Source: Sphingobacteriaceae bacterium
GTDB lineage: Bacteria > Bacteroidota > Bacteroidia > Sphingobacteriales > Sphingobacteriaceae
Assembly: GCA_903644075.1 (NCBI GenBank)
Contig: CAHJXH010000009.1
Location: 1-40,047, forward strand
Length of the DNA: 40,047 nucleotides
Reading direction: 5' to 3'
Part shown: positions 16,025 through 25,250 of the stretch, piece after piece
How the letters are laid out: the number at the start of each line of letters is the position of its first letter
How positions within the stretch are numbered: the stretch's first letter is position 1
Made by a program: the position numbers and the translations under genes
The notes under the pieces: generated by a model
What the model saw: only the letters and a program-made list of their open reading frames with translations
Told to the model about the DNA's origin: nothing
Database searches by the model: none

Positions 16025-16579
16025 ATGGCAACTGCATTAATAAAGCTAACTTACAAACACGTTATAGATGCTAACGCTGAAAAAGATTTTGAGCGTAATA
16101 TTTTTCATGCCACGTACCAGGAGTTCAGGATAAAATCGCAGGCTTATAACCTCGATGGCGAACTAAAAACTTTCACCCAAATGAAAGCTAAAGATAACCG
16201 CGCCAACTCCATGCATTATAAAATGAGCTTCGCGGCCCTGCATTTTTTAATACCACTGAATAACAAAATCCCATTCTTAGAAGATGTAATGGGCAGCCAG
16301 CTCAATTACGAGCAGCCGGTTTTCGAACTGATAGAATCTGACATTACACAAATTAAAGCCCATCAGATCAGCATCAAATTTATCACCGGGACGTTGATGC
16401 TGCACCAGGTAATCGGCAATAATATGATACTATCATTAGAAGATCTGCTGCAAGACGACCGCGATTTCATAGACACCTTTACCCTGCCTATGCAACCCGG
16501 CCTTGCCATTACTAGCTACCGTGAAATAGAAAGACAAAGTGCTCCGCCTATCATGAACACTTCGTTTAAAAATAACTAA
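16025..16579 (+). CDS. Conserved protein of unknown function
   Basis: The protein has 184 residues from the ATG at 16025; the TTG at 16019 is less likely. It has no signal peptide or transmembrane helix. It is mixed alpha/beta with a central hydrophobic patch (SFAALHFLIPLNNKIPFLED) and a possible strand-loop-strand HQISIKFITGTLMLHQVIGN. I recognise no motif. It is followed by a clear intrinsic terminator and preceded by a 126-nt gap after the beta-barrel gene, so it may be transcribed with that gene or alone. Confidence 0.65.
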   Translation: MATALIKLTYKHVIDANAEKDFERNIFHATYQEFRIKSQAYNLDGELKTFTQMKAKDNRANSMHYKMSFAALHFLIPLNNKIPFLEDVMGSQLNYEQPVFELIESDITQIKAHQISIKFITGTLMLHQVIGNNMILSLEDLLQDDRDFIDTFTLPMQPGLAITSYREIERQSAPPIMNTSFKNN

Positions 16580-16645
16580 GGAGAGCTTTACATATCTCCT
16601 GTCAAATACCCCATCTAAATAACTATGTAAATGCCGTTCCGAAAG

Positions 16646-16670
16646 AAGCTGCCGCAAGGTGGCTTTTTTT
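16646..16670 (+). terminator. Intrinsic terminator
   Basis: AAGCTGCC, loop GCAA and GGTGGCTT form an 8-bp stem with two G-T pairs, followed by a run of T. It ends the transcript of the gene at 16025. Confidence 0.85.
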
Positions 16671-16722
16671 GTGTGCGGGTGCCCGTTGCCGGTTTTCAGG
16701 TGCCGGGGGGCCAGTCATGTCC

Positions 16723-16868
16723 TTTTGTCATTCCGAATGTTAACTAAAAACCGACCATAAGGAGCTCATTAATACAATAAAACAAACATCTCATTAATGA
16801 TCTTCTTCGATAAGCTAATTCGATTGTCCTGTTGAAGAAGATTCTTCACTCCATTTAGAATGACAAAA
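16723..16868. repeat. Family A facing-arm repeat, copy 2
   Basis: TTTTGTCATTC (16723-16733) faces GAATGACAAAA (16858-16868); the right arm also carries GAAGAAGATTCTTCACTCC. The gap 16580-17039 holds this element, the terminator and no gene. Confidence 0.8.
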
Positions 16869-17024
16869 ATTATTAAACCTTGCTTCCTCCCGGCAACCGA
16901 CCCTGGCATCCAATTCCAAACAATTACAGCAAATCCGTATAAAATATTATCAAAATGTAACTTTTACACGCTAAATGTTACAAAGTTGCTATACAGATAT
17001 GAATAATATTGCTTTAATATCGGT

Positions 17025-17032
17025 TATATTTG
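17025..17032 (+). promoter_or_regulatory. -7 box 7 nt before the ATG at 17040
   Basis: TATATTTG is an exact TAnnTTTG match ending 7 nt before the ATG at 17040. I see no -33 TTTG at normal spacing. It probably drives the small protein and the receptor gene together. Confidence 0.5.
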
Positions 17033-17039
17033 ACCCGAG

Positions 17040-17357
17040 ATGACTATTAAACAACAATCAGCTAAAATATTAGTGGCATCCCTGCTGCTGATGACCTTTA
17101 TAATGGGTCAGCTTATTGTTATTGTGCACAGTCACAAGCAAACTTACGCCAGTCACCAAAGCCAGTCTAAGAAAAGCGATACTGATGAAAAGTGTAAAAC
17201 CTGTGCACAAAATAGCCATGCACAATTGTTCTACCAGCAACAGCAGGATCTTTTTACACTCACTATTGTTAATGTAAAGGGCTATCAGTCTCCGCAGAAT
17301 AACTACCATAGTATTAAACTGCACCAGTCCTGTAACAAGGGCCCTCCGTTGGGTTAA
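17040..17357 (+). CDS. Small His/Cys protein preceding a TonB receptor
   Basis: The protein has 105 residues. One N-terminal membrane helix or uncleaved signal (ILVASLLLMTFIMGQLIVIV) is followed by a segment with HSHKQTYASHQSQ and the pair CKTC, then a Gln-rich stretch (FYQQQQDLF) and the tail QSCNKGPPLG. Short membrane-anchored proteins with a CxxC pair and a terminal GPP or APP motif often precede TonB-dependent metal receptors in Bacteroidota, from memory. The receptor at 17421 follows after 63 nt in the same direction. A metal-binding or chaperone role at the periplasmic face is inferred from His/Cys content and context. Confidence 0.75.
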   Translation: MTIKQQSAKILVASLLLMTFIMGQLIVIVHSHKQTYASHQSQSKKSDTDEKCKTCAQNSHAQLFYQQQQDLFTLTIVNVKGYQSPQNNYHSIKLHQSCNKGPPLG

Positions 17358-17420
17358 TAAACTTTAAGCAGGTTACCCCTACTGCATATTCAGCTTATTA
17401 ATTGTATAAAAGATTCTCCG

Positions 17421-19712
17421 ATGACTATAAAATACTTATTCAGCGCCATGCTGATGTTTCTGATCCCTGTTTACCTTTTCGCCAACGGCAATGTTACCGG
17501 TAAGGTTACCGATGCCAAAACTCACGAAACCGTACCAGGTGCTACCATAACTATTCCGCAACTGCGCATTACTACTATTACCGATGGCCAGGGGCAATTC
17601 ACTATCAAATCGTTACCTAATAAGGGCAAATATTTAGTACAGGTACAATCATTAGGCTACAAGCCGATGGTTAAAACTGTCGATTTTTCGGTACCAGGAT
17701 CTCTTGATTTCTCGTTAGAATCGAGCAATATCGAAACCCACGAGGTTATCATCACCGGCACGCCGATCACTTCAAATAATAAATACAACAGCACTTCAGC
17801 TGCTGTGGTATCGCGTGAGGACCTATTAGCGCCGTCTTCGAACTTAATCGATGGACTATCACGCTCGGTACCGGGCGTAAGCCAGATCACCACCGGGCCG
17901 GGGATCTCTAAACCTATTATCCGTGGTTTAGGCTATAACCGTGTGGTTACGCTGATGGACGGTGTAAAGCAAGAAGGCCAGCAATGGGGCGATGAGCACG
18001 GTGTAGAAATTGACCAAAACCAAGCCGACCGGGTAGAAGTACTTCGCGGCGCGGCATCACTAATGTATGGATCAGACGCTATCGGGGGAGTTATTAACGT
18101 GTTGGAGCCATTGGCACCATCATCAGGTACTATCAAAGGCGAAGTATTATCCAGCTACTCTACCAACAACGGTTTAAGCAACAGTTCGGTAATGTTAACC
18201 GGTAATGAGAATGGTTTTGTTTGGCGCGGCCGTGGTTCGTACCAAAACGCTTATTCGTTTAATACCCCTGCTGGTTACTATATCAACAGTGGTTATAACA
18301 ACACCAGCTTTAGCGGTATGCTGGGGCTGAATAAAGGTTGGGGATACTCGCATTTAAACTTCTCTTATTTTAAGGATAATATCGGTTTCTACGATTCTGA
18401 ACCGGGCGACCCGTTGTATACTAATGATGGCAAAAGCCGTACGCTCGATTTCCCACGTCAGGATATTCGCCAGTATAAGATCGCTTTAAATAATAACTTT
18501 TTAATTGGCACAGGTTCATTGAAACTGGATCTGGGTTACCAGAAAAACCAACGCCGTGAGCTGGATGATCCAATCCCATCGCTGTTCTTCGACCTGAACA
18601 CTTACTCTATCGATGCCAAGTATTACCTGCCCGAAAGCAATGGATGGCAGCCTATTTTTGGCGTTGCCGCAAGCGATGCCCACAGTGTAAACAAAGGCAC
18701 CGAGTTTCTAATCCCGGCTTACGACCAGACTACTGCCGGCGCATTTGGCTACATCAAAAAAACCTGGGGCACCAATACCTTTAACTTTGGGTTAAGGTAC
18801 GATTATGTGAACAATGATGGCAAGCAGCTATTTATTGATGGTGCACAAAAATTTACCGGTTTTAAAAACAACTTTAATAACGTGAGCGGCGCTACAGGCT
18901 ATACCCACGTATTTAATGATCTGTTAAGCTTTAAAGCCAACGCGGGTACTGCTTTCCGCGCACCTAACCCGGCCGAGCTGGGTTCGAACGGTGTTCACGA
19001 AGGTACATCACGTTACGAAATTGGTAACCCTGATCTGAAACCTGAGCGTAGCTACCAGGCTGATGCAGCTTTAGAATTCGGCAAAAATGTAATTACCGGT
19101 AGCTTCGGCATTTACGAGAATTACATTCATAACTATATCTACGCATCATCAACCAAGGGCGACCAGATCACCATTAACAATGATGCCGGTGCCCTACAAA
19201 CCTTTGATGTTTATCGTTATGGCCAGGTTAATGCCAACCTATACGGTGTAGAAGGTAACCTGAACATCCACCCTACATCATACCTACACCTGGATAACAC
19301 ATTCAGCTATACCCATGCGCAGAACGAGTCGTTCGACAGGCCATTGCCTTTGATCCCGGCCGGTGTAATTCATAACACCTTACGTTTTCAGCCTAAAGTA
19401 AAAGGTCTGAAAGATTTCTACGTATCAGCCGGTTTGGATAACTACTTTAAACAAAGCCGCATTGATGCCACGTTTGAAACGCCTACCAACTCATACACCT
19501 TAATCAACGCAAGCATTGGCACCACGCTAAAATTAGGCGCACAGCCATTGAAACTGTATGTAACAGGTTCTAACCTTACCAACAAGAAATACTACGATGC
19601 CCTGAGCCGTTTACGGCCGGGCCGACTATCGCAGGAAGATCCTACTTATGGGGTTTACAATCCGGGGCGTAATATCACCTTCGGGGTTTATTTGCCGTTT
19701 AATATTAAGTAG
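17421..19712 (+). CDS. TonB-dependent receptor, probably for a metal
   Basis: The protein has 763 residues. A signal peptide ends near FANG, then a carboxypeptidase-regulatory-like domain spans about 24-105. The plug (about 115-230) includes SREDLLAPSSNLIDGLSRSV, KPIIRGLGYNRVVTLMDGV and DRVEVLRGAASLMYGSDAIG. The barrel follows, with the receptor signature FRAPNPAELGSNGVHEG and an end at the last strand (NITFGVYLPFNIK). The QQWGDEHGVEIDQ stretch in the plug resembles ZnuD-like zinc and related metal receptors; the His/Cys protein immediately upstream supports a metal substrate. Which metal is not decided by the sequence. A strong terminator follows. Confidence 0.9.
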   Translation: MTIKYLFSAMLMFLIPVYLFANGNVTGKVTDAKTHETVPGATITIPQLRITTITDGQGQFTIKSLPNKGKYLVQVQSLGYKPMVKTVDFSVPGSLDFSLESSNIETHEVIITGTPITSNNKYNSTSAAVVSREDLLAPSSNLIDGLSRSVPGVSQITTGPGISKPIIRGLGYNRVVTLMDGVKQEGQQWGDEHGVEIDQNQADRVEVLRGAASLMYGSDAIGGVINVLEPLAPSSGTIKGEVLSSYSTNNGLSNSSVMLTGNENGFVWRGRGSYQNAYSFNTPAGYYINSGYNNTSFSGMLGLNKGWGYSHLNFSYFKDNIGFYDSEPGDPLYTNDGKSRTLDFPRQDIRQYKIALNNNFLIGTGSLKLDLGYQKNQRRELDDPIPSLFFDLNTYSIDAKYYLPESNGWQPIFGVAASDAHSVNKGTEFLIPAYDQTTAGAFGYIKKTWGTNTFNFGLRYDYVNNDGKQLFIDGAQKFTGFKNNFNNVSGATGYTHVFNDLLSFKANAGTAFRAPNPAELGSNGVHEGTSRYEIGNPDLKPERSYQADAALEFGKNVITGSFGIYENYIHNYIYASSTKGDQITINNDAGALQTFDVYRYGQVNANLYGVEGNLNIHPTSYLHLDNTFSYTHAQNESFDRPLPLIPAGVIHNTLRFQPKVKGLKDFYVSAGLDNYFKQSRIDATFETPTNSYTLINASIGTTLKLGAQPLKLYVTGSNLTNKKYYDALSRLRPGRLSQEDPTYGVYNPGRNITFGVYLPFNIK

Positions 19713-19737
19713 CATCTTATCAATATAAAACACACCC

Positions 19738-19767
19738 AAAGGGAACCAGTTAATGGTTCCCTTTTTT
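19738..19767 (+). terminator. Intrinsic terminator after the TonB receptor
   Basis: AAAGGGAACC, a 7-nt loop and GGTTCCCTTT form a perfect 10-bp stem that continues into a T-run. Confidence 0.92.
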
Positions 19768-19943
19768 GTTTAATGCCTCTGCAACAATTAAATAAAATAT
19801 CGGGATACGCAGTCTGTGCACTTAACTTTTACGTAAGTAATGTTCCAATAATGTCAAGTATGTTGCGTTTGGGTGATACAAATAATAAGTTTCAACACCA
19901 ATCGATGCATTCTCCGAAAAAATGTATATTTTGAGGACCGTTT

Positions 19944-21143
19944 ATGAGTTTAAAAAATAAGGTAATTGTAATTTTAGCTAACACACGTTTTGATAGTGCC
20001 ATACGGGCTACGTCATTATTTGTGGCACGTAACCTGGCTAAAAACAACAAAGTATACTTTATTGATTACCCCTTTACCCTTAAGGATTATTTTACCCACA
20101 GAAGTTCGATTGAATTAAAGGTTCGCAAACCTAAGTTCTCGCTCTTTTCTGACGGTGTACTGGATACAGATATTGATAACTTTAAAGTGATCATCGCCCC
20201 GCCGGTAATGCCTATCAACTTTTTGCCCGAAGGGCCAATCTTCAGAACTGCATTGATAGCTAATGAAGCTATCATCAGTAAAAGGATAAAAAAGGTATTA
20301 AAAAATGCAGGCGTTAAAGAGTTTATCCTCATTAACTCTTTTAACTTCCATTACCCTAATATTGCCAAGCTAACTAAGCCTATTTTGTCTGTTTACCAGT
20401 GTGTTGACCCTATGATTGTGCCTTATGATATGAAGCATGGCATTATCTCTGAAAACAATCTGGTTAAAGAAAGCGACCTGGTAATATGCACCAGCAAAGC
20501 CCTTTATAACGAAAAGAAAACCCAGAACCCCAACACCTATTTTGTACCCAACGCCGCGGACATTGAGCATTGCAGCAAGGCTTTAAATACAGGATTGCCG
20601 GTGCATGCCAAACTTAAAGATTTGCCTAAGCCCATCATTGGTTACCTGGGCACATTGGAGCGCCGCATGGATTATCCCCTGATACTGGAAGTTGTAAAGG
20701 CCAATCCCGAAAAAACGTTTGTATTGGCCGGCCCGGTTTGGGACAACCACGTACCACCCGAGCTATTCAAGATATCCAACGTACATATTATAGGCCCCAT
20801 CCCCTACGATGAGGTGCCGCAATTGGTTAAAGGTTTCGACGTAGCCATTATTCCTTTTAAAAAGGATGAAGTAAGCGCCACCATTTTCCCGCTTAAATTG
20901 TTCGAATATTTATGCGCCGGAAAACCTGTTGTAGTTACAGATTTCAACCCCGATTTAAAAGACTATACTGCTGATACCATTACCTACGCCGGCACCCCTG
21001 CCCTGTTTACTGCGGCCTTAAATGATGCCATTGCCACTAACAGCTCCGAGAAATTAGCCGCCCGCACAGCTATTGCCAAATTAAACACATGGGAAAAACG
21101 GAGCGAGGATATTGGCGAGATAATTTCTAAGCACCTTTCTTAA
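19944..21143 (+). CDS. GT4-like glycosyltransferase
   Basis: The protein has 399 residues and a GT-B layout. The N-terminal Rossmann-like half starts VIVILANTRFDSAIRATSLFVA. The C-terminal half shows IIGYLGTLERRMDYPLILEV, TFVLAGP, NVHIIGPIPYDEVPQLV, FDVAIIPFKKDE and the donor-binding PLKLFEYLCAGKPVV with the conserved Glu. It resembles teichuronic acid TuaH-like and other sugar transferases, with no signal peptide, so it acts at the cytoplasmic face on nucleotide-sugar donors. It converges on a fucosyltransferase-flippase operon and probably belongs to the same surface polysaccharide locus. The 231-nt gap before it holds the receptor terminator and a probable promoter region without a clear box. 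Confidence 0.88.
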   Translation: MSLKNKVIVILANTRFDSAIRATSLFVARNLAKNNKVYFIDYPFTLKDYFTHRSSIELKVRKPKFSLFSDGVLDTDIDNFKVIIAPPVMPINFLPEGPIFRTALIANEAIISKRIKKVLKNAGVKEFILINSFNFHYPNIAKLTKPILSVYQCVDPMIVPYDMKHGIISENNLVKESDLVICTSKALYNEKKTQNPNTYFVPNAADIEHCSKALNTGLPVHAKLKDLPKPIIGYLGTLERRMDYPLILEVVKANPEKTFVLAGPVWDNHVPPELFKISNVHIIGPIPYDEVPQLVKGFDVAIIPFKKDEVSATIFPLKLFEYLCAGKPVVVTDFNPDLKDYTADTITYAGTPALFTAALNDAIATNSSEKLAARTAIAKLNTWEKRSEDIGEIISKHLS

Positions 21144-21144
21144 T

Positions 21145-21319
21145 GTGCAGATGAGTCAGATGTGCGGGTGTGCAGATGATTTGATTTGCGAAATGCCCAA
21201 ATGATAAAATTCTGTCAATTCTTAAATCCTATATTCCGGTTCAGATATTCGCGAAGTTAATTCATCTGCACATTTGCATATCCGCACATTTGCACATCTA
21301 ACTCATCTACACATCTAAC
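21145..21319. repeat. Facing arms of TGTGCAGATG-type words
   Basis: The left arm (21145-21178: GTGCAGATGAGTCAGATGTG, GGTGTGCAGATG) directly follows the glycosyltransferase stop. The right arm (about 21262-21319: CATCTGCACATTTGC, CCGCACATTTGCACATC, CATCTACACATCTAAC) is its approximate reverse complement. The fucosyltransferase stop codon (21307-21309) lies inside the right arm. Confidence 0.8.
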
Positions 21320-22116
21320 ATTCCATACCACTCAAACTTCTTAGTCATTACCCCTTTGGGATGTTCGCGGCCTATGCGGAAGCCCATCCAGTTTTTTGGG
21401 GCAATAACACGATTCGGTTTTTCGCAAAGGTAGGTAGCCCACCAGGCAAAGGTACTGTTGGAGATAATGGCGATGTCGGCATTCATCAATACCTGGAAAT
21501 CGGTGATCTCATCGTTGTGTGAGAAGATATAGTTGGGCTTCGCAGGAAAGTTCTCCTTCACAAAGTCCATATCATCACTGCAGAAAATAATCTTGTATTC
21601 GTCCTGGTTTTCAATGGCTGCCAGGCGTTGTTTAAAGTATTCTATCGGGAGTGAAATATCGCGTTTACCATAGTTGAGGTAATCGGTACGGCGAATGTGC
21701 ATCACAATGGTTTTCTCCTTGCGGAAAATTTCGCCATACTGTTTCTCGAAATGGTCTACGTATTTCTGTTTGACCTTAATCTTAATTGGATTGGGCGTAT
21801 TGTTGAGGTAGAAATCGGTCTGGTGGAAACCATGGTATAAGGTGCGATCTGCAACCTTTAGCGGCTTAGGCACTTCGATATTCTGGATGTAGATCTCCTT
21901 AAACTTACCGAACTTATACAACACCTTTCCCAGTGCGGCATAAGCCTTGGTACCCATAGAATTATAAGGACCTAAATCAAAATACTTATAGATAGAGGAA
22001 TGCCGCGGATTAGGTATAAAGATCCATTTACCTTTATTAGCCGCCTTTACGTACTGGTAAAAGTGAAATTGAAATAATTGGTTTCCCAATCGCCCGCAGT
22101 AAGTTACCCCCGTCAT
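21307..22116 (-). CDS. GT11 alpha-1,2-fucosyltransferase family protein
   Basis: The protein has 269 residues. The three GT11 motifs are visible: GRLGNQLFQFHFYQY near the N-terminus, VMHIRRTDYLNYG (the GDP-fucose binding HxRRxDY) near residue 143, and AIISNSTFAWWATYL near residue 220. It would transfer fucose from GDP-fucose to a galactose-type acceptor during surface glycan assembly. It starts within the flippase gene by a 4-nt ATGA overlap, so it is the last gene of a three-gene operon. Its final codons and stop lie in an intergenic repeat arm. Confidence 0.92.
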   Translation of the reverse strand: MTGVTYCGRLGNQLFQFHFYQYVKAANKGKWIFIPNPRHSSIYKYFDLGPYNSMGTKAYAALGKVLYKFGKFKEIYIQNIEVPKPLKVADRTLYHGFHQTDFYLNNTPNPIKIKVKQKYVDHFEKQYGEIFRKEKTIVMHIRRTDYLNYGKRDISLPIEYFKQRLAAIENQDEYKIIFCSDDMDFVKENFPAKPNYIFSHNDEITDFQVLMNADIAIISNSTFAWWATYLCEKPNRVIAPKNWMGFRIGREHPKGVMTKKFEWYGMLDV

Positions 22117-23456
22117 GCTTTAACAAAAATTGGTTTAAGGTATTTATTATACATCTCCGGGTAAAAGCCAAAGGCATATACCCATGTATTCTTTAGGTTA
22201 ATGTTCAGTTCGCGTTTCAGCAAAATTTGTGCAATTACAAAGCCAAGTACGTTTGATGCCAGTGTAGCCCAGGCCGCGCCCATTACACCATATCTTTTAA
22301 TCAACAGGTAGTTTAAGATGGCGTTGCTGGTACCCGTTATCAGCACGATATAAAAAGTGAGTTTCGGTTTCCCCATGCTATCCAGTACGGTACCAAACTG
22401 GCGGCCATAAGGGATTAACAGGCAATATAAAACCGTAACCCTCAACACCGGGATAGTATCCGCATAGGTTTGCCCGGCAATAATTTCAACAATGTACCCC
22501 GCGAAGAAAAACAGCACAATTAACCCCGGTAACAGGATTGCCAGCACTGCCCCTACCGATTTCTCGTACAGATATTTTACAGCCTCTTTGCCATCTTTCT
22601 CCATCCGACTGGCGCTTTGAGGGAATACGATTGTAGCGATTGAGCTTGTAGGGATCTCCACCAGATTGGTGATTCGCACGGCCACGTTATAAGCCCCGGC
22701 AGAAGCTGCGGAAATAATCCCGCCCAGCATCATCTGGTCGATAGTATTAGAAAGCATAGCGCTGATGGTAGTACCGAAAGCATACTTGCCGTAATGGAAC
22801 AACTTAAGCATCCATTCCTTTTGCCAGGCCCAGGCCATTTGGAACCGATCGCGCACAAATATGTAAGATATTATGGCACTGAAAAACGTGCTGGCAACCT
22901 GCACATAAACCAAGTTGATCAGCGTAATTTTAGTGAAGCCTAACCAAGCCGAAAGGATGTACAGGAACAAGCCGCCTTGCCTGATCAACGTGCTGACAAA
23001 GATGCCCTGAAATTTAAAGCCCGATTGTTCTACCGATTGAAACTGCGTTAGCAAGCCCGAGAATATAAATACAAGGCTGTATAGCATCAGCATGGGTACC
23101 AGCTCGGGCAGTTTCCATAAATGCGATAAAAAGGCAGCCAGGCTGTAGTTGACGATAATAAACAGAATGGTTAATGCCCCGCTGATGGTAACCGATGCAG
23201 AAATGATCTTGGGCCGTTCTTCGGCGCTTGCACCGGAGAGGTATTTGATGAGCGCACTTTGCACCAGCCCGTTGCGGATAAACTCTAGAATGGTAGTGGT
23301 CGCGGTAAACAAAGTCCAGGCGCCAAACTCATATTTGGTAAGCAGGCGTACCAGCATATAAAAGCTGCCGAAGCCCAGCAACACACCCGACATACTTTGC
23401 AAAACCGTTAATATAGCCGATTTGATCCAGTACAGATCTTTCTTTTTCGCCTCCAT
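22113..23456 (-). CDS. Wzx-type polysaccharide flippase (MOP superfamily)
   Basis: The protein has 447 residues and about 12 predicted membrane helices spread over its length. The N-terminal segment GVLLGFGSFYMLVRLLTKYE, then FGAWTLFTATTTILEFIRNG, is the polysaccharide biosynthesis/MatE-like signature. A central FGTTISAMLSNTIDQMMLGG and ISAASAGAYNVAVRI also fit. Such proteins flip lipid-linked oligosaccharides across the inner membrane. Its ATG abuts the stop of the upstream gene (0 nt) and its stop overlaps the fucosyltransferase start, so all three genes are translated as a unit. Confidence 0.93.
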   Translation of the reverse strand: MEAKKKDLYWIKSAILTVLQSMSGVLLGFGSFYMLVRLLTKYEFGAWTLFTATTTILEFIRNGLVQSALIKYLSGASAEERPKIISASVTISGALTILFIIVNYSLAAFLSHLWKLPELVPMLMLYSLVFIFSGLLTQFQSVEQSGFKFQGIFVSTLIRQGGLFLYILSAWLGFTKITLINLVYVQVASTFFSAIISYIFVRDRFQMAWAWQKEWMLKLFHYGKYAFGTTISAMLSNTIDQMMLGGIISAASAGAYNVAVRITNLVEIPTSSIATIVFPQSASRMEKDGKEAVKYLYEKSVGAVLAILLPGLIVLFFFAGYIVEIIAGQTYADTIPVLRVTVLYCLLIPYGRQFGTVLDSMGKPKLTFYIVLITGTSNAILNYLLIKRYGVMGAAWATLASNVLGFVIAQILLKRELNINLKNTWVYAFGFYPEMYNKYLKPIFVKA

Positions 23457-24419
23457 TTAAACCGGCTTAACCATATAGTGTTGCTGTATATACTGCTTTA
23501 CCTCATCGTCGGTTTTGGCATGTAGTATTTTAGCCCCCGATAGTTTAGGGAACAACGTATTGAAGCAATTGAAGTGATGCTCTGGCCCTTTTTTAGAGAT
23601 CACGAGGTTTACGCCTTCAAAATAACTGGCCAGCGCCGCCGTACCACCATGAACCGATATAAAGTGGTTGGCATTGGCATAAACCATTAATTGCAGGTGG
23701 TTAAAATTGCTGGCTTTGCCCTTGTTCTCTTTCCAAAGGTTCTCCATTAGTATTACTTCCGGGTGGGTTTCGGCAAGCCAGTCAAACTCGTTGAGGTCGT
23801 AAATATCGCTGTTGTCCATCGTGATGTTCTCCGGACGGGGGCGATTATAAATGATGGTATAATCTTTCTTGAGGTTGCTGATGATAAAATCCAACGCCTC
23901 GATACTGTAGAAACTCACCGGCGGGCCGTCCCACTCCATATTGTAGCGGTTGGCGATGATGAGTATCGGCTTATCGTACACATACACATCATTTTTGTAA
24001 TGCGCTTTCATGGGTACGGGCAGCCATTTTTTCAGGTCGTAATCCTGGCTGTATAGTATGCGCGGGGTTTCGAAGTTATAATTGCCCTCATTGCTGCGCA
24101 CCTGGAAATCTTCGTGATGCTCGGGCGAAAAGAAATAAAGCTCTTTGGTAAACTTGGCAGAATGTGTGCTTCTTAAAGTACCATTTTTATAATGCCAGTA
24201 AGCGAAAGGCAGTACAAATTCCAACTCGGGCGCAAACTCACCGTCGAAGGATATATCCTTGTACCGTTGCTTAAAAACATAGTCTTTAAATACGTATTTA
24301 AGCTGCGCCATTTCGCAGTTATAGGTATCCCTGTAAAAATACCTTAACTCGGGCGGCGCGCTCGGGTAGCGCAACCTTACGTACAGGCTAAAGAGTTTAT
24401 TTGTTAGGGTGAAAGGCAT
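23457..24419 (-). CDS. Uncharacterised glycosyltransferase-like protein
   Basis: The protein has 320 residues, with no signal peptide or membrane helix. The C-terminal half looks like a nucleotide-sugar-binding Rossmann domain: a strand KPILIIANRYNMEW, YSIEALDFIISNLKKDYTII, then the pattern HFISVHGGTAALASYFEGVN followed by LVISKKGPEHHFNC. The small HGG turn recalls sugar transferases such as GT61-like proteins, but I cannot place the family. It is the first gene of the flippase-fucosyltransferase operon, which supports a role in glycan assembly. The N-terminal 120 residues are aromatic-rich and unfamiliar. Confidence 0.75.
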   Translation of the reverse strand: MPFTLTNKLFSLYVRLRYPSAPPELRYFYRDTYNCEMAQLKYVFKDYVFKQRYKDISFDGEFAPELEFVLPFAYWHYKNGTLRSTHSAKFTKELYFFSPEHHEDFQVRSNEGNYNFETPRILYSQDYDLKKWLPVPMKAHYKNDVYVYDKPILIIANRYNMEWDGPPVSFYSIEALDFIISNLKKDYTIIYNRPRPENITMDNSDIYDLNEFDWLAETHPEVILMENLWKENKGKASNFNHLQLMVYANANHFISVHGGTAALASYFEGVNLVISKKGPEHHFNCFNTLFPKLSGAKILHAKTDDEVKQYIQQHYMVKPV

Positions 24420-24552
24420 ATCCTGTAAAGTTAATTTTTTATGCCGAAGTACAAAATATCATTGCGCCCAATTAAGGTAAAACATGCCTTTTTATCGCAC
24501 AGGGAAACTTTTTCTTTAACCACGGGTTAAATTCAACATAAATTCTATCCTC

Positions 24553-25212
24553 ATGAAAATATCTAAATATCTGCACTCCTGCCTTGTTTTTGAGCAGGAT
24601 GGCTTTAAGCTTTTGTTCGATCCCGGCACCTTTTCGTTCGCCGAAGGAATTGTTACTCCTGATATGTTTAAAGAAGTTGACGCGGTAATTATCACCCACA
24701 TCCACCCCGATCATTTCGACCCCGAAAACCTGAAAAAGATCATCGAACTAAGTGAAGCCAAACTGTACACCAACAGCCAGGTAGCTGCCGAAACAGAGAA
24801 GCTGGGTTTGCATGCCGAACTGATTACTGAGGGCAACTTAACAATCGGCCCATTTAACTTAAAAGCTATTTCCGTAATACATGAGCCTTTACTGGATAAC
24901 CCAACCCCAGAAATGACAGCCTTTGTAATTAACGAAAAGGTTTTGCACCCGGTTGATTCGTTCGAAGAAAAATTGCTGGAATACAAAGGCATCGAGCTGG
25001 TGATTTTACCAACCATGGCGCCCTTCTGCACCGAAATTAAAATAGCAGATTTTGCCGATCGCCTGCAACCCAAACGTATACTGCCGGTACACGATGGCTT
25101 TGCCAAAGATTTTTTCTTGAACCAGCGCTACGAGAATTACGCGAAGCATTTCGATGCAAAAGGCATCAAATTCATTAATATAAAACCTATAGGCGAATCT
25201 GTTGATGTTTAA
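24553..25212 (+). CDS. MBL-fold metal-dependent hydrolase (UlaG-like)
   Basis: The protein has 219 residues. The metallo-beta-lactamase signature HIHPDHFD (about residue 55) binds the metal pair, with further ligands likely at the His of ISVIHEP and the His of LPVHDGF. Residues 1-30 (KISKYLHSCLVFEQDGFK, then LLFDPG) match UlaG-like hydrolases. The usual later Asp ligand is replaced by the region HPVDSFEE. The substrate is unknown. The next gene is 38 nt downstream on the same strand and may share its transcript. The 133-nt gap before it is divergent with the polysaccharide operon. Confidence 0.88.
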   Translation: MKISKYLHSCLVFEQDGFKLLFDPGTFSFAEGIVTPDMFKEVDAVIITHIHPDHFDPENLKKIIELSEAKLYTNSQVAAETEKLGLHAELITEGNLTIGPFNLKAISVIHEPLLDNPTPEMTAFVINEKVLHPVDSFEEKLLEYKGIELVILPTMAPFCTEIKIADFADRLQPKRILPVHDGFAKDFFLNQRYENYAKHFDAKGIKFINIKPIGESVDV

Positions 25213-25250
25213 TTGCAAAAAACAGCATTAAACAGTAATTATGCATTACT

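Noticed and set aside
24472..24714. Minus-strand frames opposite the MBL-fold gene
   Set aside because: They are shadows of the real coding sequence, whose HxHxDH motif fixes the correct strand.
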